DNA from: Akkermansiaceae bacterium
Lineage (GTDB): Bacteria > Verrucomicrobiota > Verrucomicrobiia > Verrucomicrobiales > Akkermansiaceae
Assembly (NCBI GenBank): GCA_015061985.1
Contig: SUVN01000002.1
Span: forward strand, 62,001 to 126,000
Length of the DNA stretch: 64,000 bases
Direction of reading: 5' to 3'
The position numbers and the translations under genes were made by a program. The notes beneath the pieces were generated by a model that did no database searches, was not told the origin of the DNA, and worked only from the letters and a program-made list of their open reading frames with translations. Within the stretch, counting starts at the first letter, position 1; each line of letters starts with the position of its first letter. This document shows positions 59,561 to 64,000 of this stretch, piece after piece.

Positions 59561-60502
59561 ATGAGTTCCGATTCATCCAGAGCTTTGTTCGGGCATGTAC
59601 CGAGCTTCTCGTTTGAGTTCTTCCCGCCCAAAACGCCGGAAGGTGCTCAGGCTCTCACCAATACCATTCTGGAACTCCGTGACTTCCGACCCAGCTTTGT
59701 GAGTGTTACCTATGGGGCAGGGGGCGGTTCTCGTCGACTCACTCGCGAAGTAGTGACTGATTTGCAGAACCGCGGTATTCCCACCGTGCCGCACCTCACC
59801 TGTGTGGGGCATACCGAGGAGGAGCTGGAGGAAATACTCCACGGATATATTAACGCCGGAGCGCGTGCCATCATGGCGCTGCGCGGTGACCCTCCCCGCA
59901 ATGCTCCTGCGGCGTTGACTCGCGAGGCATTTCACCATGCCTCAGAGTTGGTTCGCTTCATCCGCGCATGGGAGGAGCGCCAGCGCTTCCCCTTCCGGCT
60001 GACCATCGGTGTTGCCGGATTCCCGGAGGGCCATCCTGACTCGCGCAATCGCCTCAAGGAGATGGATTACCTGAAAGCCAAGCTGGATGAGGGCGCGGAC
60101 TACATCTGCACGCAGCTCTTCTTCGATAACCACGCCTTCTTTGATTATCGGGACAGATGCCGCCTCATGGGTATTGATGTGCCGATTATTGCCGGTATCA
60201 TGCCCGTGACCACCATTTCCGGCATGAACCGCATGGCAGAACTGTCGGCCGGGACCAATTTCCCCGCCCGTCTGCTCAAGGCGATGCTCCGCGCCGGGGG
60301 GGATAAGCAATCCATCGAGCGTATCGGTATCAATTACGCCAGCAACCAGTGCGGTGAACTGCTGGATGCGGATGTGGACGGTATTCACTTCTATACCCTC
60401 AACCGCTCGCGGGCAACGCTGAAGATTTACCGCAATCTCGGTATCAATAACTATTTCGACGTGGATCGTATCCACATGCTCAACGATATATACAGATCCT
60501 GA
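59561..60502 (+). CDS. metF: Methylenetetrahydrofolate reductase
   Basis: A 313-residue FAD enzyme that reduces 5,10-methylene-THF to 5-methyl-THF for methionine synthesis. Signature parts are FSFEFFPPKTPEG (catalytic Glu about residue 19), FVSVTYGAGGGSR, HLTCVGHTEEE, MALRGDPP and GADYICTQLFFDN. Length is typical of bacterial MetF. The start at ATG 59561 lies 22 bases after the previous stop. A longer in-frame start would overlap that gene. Confidence 0.95.
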   Translation: MSSDSSRALFGHVPSFSFEFFPPKTPEGAQALTNTILELRDFRPSFVSVTYGAGGGSRRLTREVVTDLQNRGIPTVPHLTCVGHTEEELEEILHGYINAGARAIMALRGDPPRNAPAALTREAFHHASELVRFIRAWEERQRFPFRLTIGVAGFPEGHPDSRNRLKEMDYLKAKLDEGADYICTQLFFDNHAFFDYRDRCRLMGIDVPIIAGIMPVTTISGMNRMAELSAGTNFPARLLKAMLRAGGDKQSIERIGINYASNQCGELLDADVDGIHFYTLNRSRATLKIYRNLGINNYFDVDRIHMLNDIYRS

Positions 60503-60505
60503 ACC

Positions 60506-61390
60506 ATGGACGACAAAACCAGAAACGATGATGATATCCGCCCCCTTTCTCCCGAGGAGATTAAGGCCATCGGCGAGATTGAAATCGGACCCTCTAAGCA
60601 CGAGATTTTCCTGAACGCCCACTACAAGAAATTGATGTGGGGCGGTATCGGCCTGAGCGTGGCAGCGGCCTGCATCATTGCTTATTTCTCTCACCGCAAC
60701 GACCATCGCAACGAGGCCTCTGCCTGCGCCATGCAGGTGTTCAAGGCAACGGAGCCCGGTGCAGTGGCTGCCCCCTCAGCTTATGATGCCGCCGCCCTGA
60801 AATCCCTGTCAGAAGATTATGCCGGCACCCCCTCTGCCGCCACAGCAGAACTGCTGCGCGCCCTTTCCCTGTTGGGTGGTGAGAAGAAGACCGAGGCTCT
60901 GGCCTCTCTTCAGCAGCTGGCCGATAGTTCATCCAATCCCCTGATTGCTGCCCGCGCTCAGGTGGCCATCGCCTCCCACCTCATGCAGGAGGGTAAGGAG
61001 AAAGAATCCTCTGCCGCCTGGCAGAAGCTTGTGCAGATGGGCGATTCTCCCTACATGGCTCTTGGTTATGTGACGCTGGGTGACCTGGCAGCGGCCGGCG
61101 GTGACAAACAAGCAGCCCGCGGGTACTACGAGCAGGCGCGCACCAAGTGCGAGACCAGTGCCCTCGTGTCTGCCAAGACGGTAGAGATGCGGCTCCTCCT
61201 GCTGGATGTGGATGCCCCCCGTCCCGTTGCACCCATCAATGCTCCGGCTCAGGATTCGCTCAATCCTTTCGGTGATGTCCCCGCAGCCGCCCCCTCATCC
61301 TCCCCGGCATCCGAATCAGATCCTTTCGGTCTGACCACCCCGGCACAGCCCGGTGAGGGACCCCGCGGCCCGGTGATGCCCTCCCTGTAA
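60506..61390 (+). CDS. Membrane-anchored TPR-like protein (YfgM type)
   Basis: A 294-residue protein. The cytoplasmic N-terminus (about 1-42) is followed by a transmembrane helix (about 45-63, MWGGIGLSVAAACIIAYF). Helical repeats (about 85-225) resemble TPRs, with AATAELLRALSLLGGEKKTE and GYVTLGDLAAAGGDKQAARG. The tail is Pro/Ala/Ser-rich. The order of short N-terminus, single helix and TPRs recalls YfgM, a periplasmic partner of the Sec machinery, but similarity beyond layout is not shown. It starts three bases after metF. Confidence 0.65.
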   Translation: MDDKTRNDDDIRPLSPEEIKAIGEIEIGPSKHEIFLNAHYKKLMWGGIGLSVAAACIIAYFSHRNDHRNEASACAMQVFKATEPGAVAAPSAYDAAALKSLSEDYAGTPSAATAELLRALSLLGGEKKTEALASLQQLADSSSNPLIAARAQVAIASHLMQEGKEKESSAAWQKLVQMGDSPYMALGYVTLGDLAAAGGDKQAARGYYEQARTKCETSALVSAKTVEMRLLLLDVDAPRPVAPINAPAQDSLNPFGDVPAAAPSSSPASESDPFGLTTPAQPGEGPRGPVMPSL

Positions 61391-61410
61391 TACTATCTTC
61401 TTCCTGCGTT

Positions 61411-62232
61411 ATGGGTATCTTCCAGGACAACTTCTCCAGCCTTTCCGAATTGGAGCGTCTCGCTGCCATGGCTCACGACCCCGTGCGTGTGCATGAAATC
61501 GGTGCCGACCAGTGGCCGCTGGCCATGATGGCCTGCGCCCTGATGGCCAGCAATGACGAGGAAAAGCAGAAAGAAAACCTGGATATTTACCGCATTTTTG
61601 CAGAAAAGACCACGCCTGCTGCCCGCAAGGCGAGCCTGGCACAGTTCACCCGCTTCATCAGTGGGCGCAAGGGGGAAGGCTGGAAAGCCCTGCTGCCCTA
61701 TGCCACAGAGGAACCGGATGCAGCCCTCAGCCGCAAAGCCGCCCTCTGTATGGCCACCCTGGCACAGCCCGGCCCGGAGGAAAAACTTGCCGGCGTGCAG
61801 TGCCTGGTAGAGCAGCTGCGCAGCAACGAGGATGCTCCCATCACGCTGCTGGAAGCAGTCCTCAGCATGGCGGATATGCGAGTGCTTCCTCTGCTCAAGC
61901 CGCTGGAGCTGCTGAGCGAGGATCGTTTGGCCGATATGCTGGAGGAACTGACCCTCGCCGCCAATCGCCCGGCTTGCACCTGGGTGCTCACCCTGCTGAG
62001 CCTGTACCACGGCCTTGCAGAGCAGGCGACTGCCGCCCTCTGCCGCATGGGTGCCGCGGCCCCGTACGTGCTGGATGTGGTCATGCCCGTACCCACCTGG
62101 GCATTTGCGAAGCCGGATGTACAGCCCCTCCACGGCTGGACTCGTCCGGAATACTTCGCCCGTATGCTTTCTGAACTCTCTCCCATCCTCACCCCGGATC
62201 AGCTCGAACGCGTCCGCGCCGCATTCTCGTAA
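61411..62232 (+). CDS. Helical-repeat (HEAT-like) cytoplasmic protein, unknown
   Basis: A 273-residue soluble protein made almost entirely of helices with Leu/Ala patterns (EERLAAMAHD-like start; ALSRKAALCMATLAQPG; RPACTWVLTLLSLYHGLAEQ). This suggests HEAT-like repeats, but no signature was found. It ends with a short helix before the tRNA gene. Last protein gene of the metF operon; the stop is 11 bases before tRNA-Arg. Confidence 0.65.
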   Translation: MGIFQDNFSSLSELERLAAMAHDPVRVHEIGADQWPLAMMACALMASNDEEKQKENLDIYRIFAEKTTPAARKASLAQFTRFISGRKGEGWKALLPYATEEPDAALSRKAALCMATLAQPGPEEKLAGVQCLVEQLRSNEDAPITLLEAVLSMADMRVLPLLKPLELLSEDRLADMLEELTLAANRPACTWVLTLLSLYHGLAEQATAALCRMGAAAPYVLDVVMPVPTWAFAKPDVQPLHGWTRPEYFARMLSELSPILTPDQLERVRAAFS

Positions 62233-62243
62233 TTTTTCCATCC

Positions 62244-62315
62244 GGTCCCGTAGTTCAATGGATAGAACGGCCCTCTCCTAAAGGGCAGATGTGGGTTCGA
62301 TTCCCGTCGGGACTG
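62244..62315 (+). tRNA. tRNA-Arg, anticodon CCT
   Basis: A full cloverleaf can be drawn. The acceptor stem is GGTCCCG/CGGGACT, with a G-T first pair, and T8-A9 follow. The D-stem is GTTC/GAAC, the anticodon stem GCCCT/AGGGC with loop CTCCTAA (anticodon CCT), and the T-arm loop is TTCGATT. The discriminator base is G and CCA is not encoded. It lies 11 bases past the preceding gene and 144 bases before a tyrosine integrase. Confidence 0.93.
62286..62315 (+). other. Putative attachment site (3' end of tRNA-Arg)
   Basis: Tyrosine integrases of islands commonly recombine in the T-arm and 3' end of tRNA genes. The integrase begins just downstream, so this 3' end is the likely att core. The matching copy would lie outside the window. 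Confidence 0.45.
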
Positions 62316-62327
62316 CTTTCTTGTTGA

Positions 62328-62456
62328 GTGCTAATTAGCGCAAGTGCTTATTGCTCTTGCTTTTTGTTGTTCTATGTTGCTAAATTAGCGCAGCGGTTTG
62401 AGCGAAATGTGCGCGAATCGTTGAGCGAATATGAGCGAGTTTATCTAATTTAGCAA
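62328..62456. repeat. Short direct and inverted repeats before the integrase gene
   Basis: TGCTAATTAGCGC (62329-62341) and TGCTAAATTAGCGC (62378-62391) are near-identical. TTGCTAAATTAG (62377-62388) recurs inverted as CTAATTTAGCAA (62445-62456). GAGCGA-type strings repeat between them. These could be integrase arm-type or operator sites. Confidence 0.5.
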
Positions 62457-62459
62457 TTT

Positions 62460-63596
62460 ATGAATAAGTATCATGTTGTGAGTGTCGGGCTGGTGGTGGA
62501 TGCCAAGTCTCCGTTCTGGGTGGCGCAGTGGTCTTTGTCTAATGGCGTGAGGCTTAAGAGGTCTACTAAGGTGCCGGTGGCCGGGGGGATGTTCAGGGGG
62601 GAACGGTTGTCTAAGGTGCAGGCGAAAAATAGGGCTCTTGTTGTGGCTCAGGCGTTCGCTCAGGAGTCTTTGGCGGAGGCGGTGCGCGCGGATAATTTGT
62701 CGGTAAGGGAGTTGTTCGATAAGATGCTGGCGGGGAAGTTGGGGCGTTTGTCGGTTTCTACTTATAATAATGCCAGGACGACGTATGCGCTGTTCTGTGA
62801 TTGGTTGGGTAAGCGCGCTCTTGAGCCGGCGCGCTTGGTGACACGGGCCGATATTAAGCAATGGGTGACGGATAGGCGGGCTGAGGTGCGCTGTAAGACG
62901 GTTAAGCATGGGCTCTATGTGCTGCGTGCGGCGTTTAATTGGGCGCTGGATGCGGAGTTGATTGCCAGGAATCCTTGTGATAGGGTTTCTGTGCCACCGG
63001 ATTCTAAGGAGGAACGGGTGCTCCATGAGGCGTTTTCTCCGCAGGAGGTGCAGGTGCTGGTGGAGAAGTTGCCGGATGAGTGGGCGGCGGCGGTACGCTG
63101 TTGTCTGGGGACGTTCGGGCAGCGGCTGGGGGATATTCGCTCGTTGCGCTGGGAGCAGTTTGATTGGGAGCGCCGGGTGGTGAATATGACTACGGGTAAG
63201 ACGGGGCGCCGGTTGCAGCAGCCTATGCTGGCGGGGTTTTATGAGTGGGCGCGTGCGCGCTACGAATGGGCGCAGGGGCTGGGTGGTGATGCGGCGGTAT
63301 GGGTGTTGCCCCGGTTGCGGGTGCATTCAAATCCGAGTCAGGAGTTTACTCAGTTGGTGCGGCTGCATGGTATCGGTTTGCAGTCTGGCGGTGGTCAGGG
63401 GAAGCGCAGGACGTGGCATAGTAAGACGTTTCATTGTCTCCGCGCTACGGTGGTGACGATGTTGCATGCGAATGGTGTTTCCCAGGGTATGGCGATGGAG
63501 TTGGTGGGGCATGAGTCTGCTGAGGTGCATGCGGTGTATTTGCGGCCTACGGCGGAGCAGTTGCGGGGGGCGGCGATGGGGTTGCCGGAGATTTGA
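62460..63596 (+). CDS. Tyrosine recombinase/integrase
   Basis: A 378-residue phage-type integrase. The N-terminal SAM-like core-binding domain (about 80-170; SVRELFDKMLAGKLGRLSVS) is followed by the catalytic domain. Catalytic residues seen are the first Arg in GTFGQRLGDIRSLRWEQ (about 220), HCLRATVVTMLHANG (HxxR, about 322-325), GHES and the Tyr in HAVYLRPT (about 360). Codon choice is rich in GTG, TTG and T-ending codons, unlike the C-ending bias of the housekeeping genes nearby, which fits a transferred element. It sits next to tRNA-Arg, the classic island entry point. No excisionase is seen in the window. Confidence 0.93.
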   Translation: MNKYHVVSVGLVVDAKSPFWVAQWSLSNGVRLKRSTKVPVAGGMFRGERLSKVQAKNRALVVAQAFAQESLAEAVRADNLSVRELFDKMLAGKLGRLSVSTYNNARTTYALFCDWLGKRALEPARLVTRADIKQWVTDRRAEVRCKTVKHGLYVLRAAFNWALDAELIARNPCDRVSVPPDSKEERVLHEAFSPQEVQVLVEKLPDEWAAAVRCCLGTFGQRLGDIRSLRWEQFDWERRVVNMTTGKTGRRLQQPMLAGFYEWARARYEWAQGLGGDAAVWVLPRLRVHSNPSQEFTQLVRLHGIGLQSGGGQGKRRTWHSKTFHCLRATVVTMLHANGVSQGMAMELVGHESAEVHAVYLRPTAEQLRGAAMGLPEI

Positions 63597-63646
63597 GAAG
63601 TACGATTTACGAAGTACGAAGGACGATGTGGATGTAGTGCCGGACG

Positions 63647-63690
63647 TGGAGGAGTTCTGGAGGAGTTCTGGAGGAGTTCTGGAGGAGTTG
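63647..63690 (+). repeat. Tandem repeat, 11-bp unit
   Basis: The unit TGGAGGAGTTC occurs three times perfectly and a fourth time with the last base changed. It lies just after the integrase, between two ACGAAGGACGA-type segments (around 63617 and 63714). Confidence 0.85.
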
Positions 63691-63722
63691 ACGGGAAGTA
63701 CGATGTGCGAATTACGAAGGAC

Positions 63723-63755
63723 GAACGCTCGCAGGTGCGGAGGCTGCGAGCGTTC
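63723..63755. terminator. Strong hairpin after the integrase
   Basis: GAACGCTCGCAG (63723-63734) pairs perfectly with CTGCGAGCGTTC (63744-63755). There is no T-run on either strand, so it could be a terminator or a recombination-related structure. Confidence 0.5.
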
Positions 63756-63834
63756 AGAAAATCAATCGGGGGCGATTGATGGTGGCAAGCTTCACCGTTG
63801 ACGGCGGTTTGGCTTGCTTGGATGTACTGACCTT

Positions 63835-63863
63835 ATATAAGCAGGTTTCGGTGGGAATGTCAA
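63835..63863 (-). promoter_or_regulatory. Possible minus-strand promoter
   Basis: On the minus strand TTGACA (63858-63863), 17-base spacer, TTATAT (63835-63840). No start codon follows closely before the hairpin at 63755, so if it is active it would make a short RNA of about 100 bases. Confidence 0.35.
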
Positions 63864-63903
63864 GCGAATTCTGATTTTTTGCCCGAATACAGGGAAGATA
63901 CAA

Positions 63904-63929
63904 GAGCCCGCCCCCGAAAGGGCGGGCTC
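63904..63929 (-). terminator. Terminator of the gene entering from the right
   Basis: GAGCCCGCCC (63904-63913) pairs with GGGCGGGCTC (63920-63929). On the minus strand it is followed by TTGTATCTT. Confidence 0.6.
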
Positions 63930-63940
63930 AGGGCTACGCA

Positions 63941-64000
63941 CTATTGCTTGTCGAATAGCTTTCTTGCGAAAACCAGACTACCCAGCAAGTAGTACGTGGC
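63941..64000 (-). CDS. C-terminal end of a gene cut by the window edge
   Basis: The last 60 bases read on the minus strand as ATYYLLGSLVFARKLFDKQ and a TAG stop, followed by a terminator hairpin. The hydrophobic stretch suggests a membrane helix. The reading rests only on the open frame and the terminator. Confidence 0.4.
   Translation of the reverse strand, partial: ATYYLLGSLVFARKLFDKQ

Overview
The window looks like chromosomal DNA of a gut-type Verrucomicrobiota bacterium, most likely Akkermansia or a close relative. This is inferred from gene content, not from a database match. The pointers are a PEP-CTERM anchored secreted protein, a type III glutamine synthetase, FolE2, an ExbBD/TPR block, many secreted ankyrin and Sel1 proteins, rather high GC, and start sites that mostly lack Shine-Dalgarno sequences.

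Layout. 1-6900: rpsO, an NfeD-like/flotillin pair, a GNAT acetyltransferase, a PEP-CTERM zincin-like protein and asd-ispA. 6955-17676: a long minus-strand run of exported proteins: a TMEM43-like membrane protein, an ankyrin/Sel1 protein, a tiny beta-grasp-like protein, a 5'-nucleotidase-family enzyme, three related secreted ankyrin proteins and two unknown exported proteins. 17815-31108: an M3 peptidase, an EamA transporter coupled to a proline-racemase-family enzyme, alr, then exbB-exbD-TPR-GT51 glycosyltransferase-inositol phosphatase-rsmB. 31149-36105: a Ser/Thr kinase with an HTH protein, a small ribbon-helix-helix-like protein, and a divergent lipoprotein/membrane/ankyrin/Sel1 operon whose last part is split by an in-frame stop. 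36107-40512: the most interesting locus, a probable RiPP cluster. It has a 45-residue Cys-rich precursor (39828-39965), two radical SAM/SPASM enzymes, an amidohydrolase-fold protein, an unknown leading gene, one promoter and a terminator just after the precursor. 40734-45495: three intracellular ankyrin proteins, an HNH-like protein and a TPR lipoprotein. 45713-62232: housekeeping genes (ptsHI, a DksA-like protein, rpmG, rpsR, folE2, fabH, a flavin reductase, glnA type III, pgsA, metF). 62244-64000: tRNA-Arg(CCU) followed by a tyrosine integrase, probably one end of an integrated element.

Two sequence-level patterns cut across the gene list. First, at about ten genes a -35/-10 promoter ends only 6-9 bases before the start codon, which predicts leaderless or nearly leaderless mRNAs. 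Second, 55334-55651 is a 318-bp palindromic array of eleven small hairpins separated by GAAATT or AATTTC spacers and bounded by imperfect terminal inverted repeats, with the look of a non-autonomous mobile element.

All functions are assigned from motifs and remembered family features. No searches were run.
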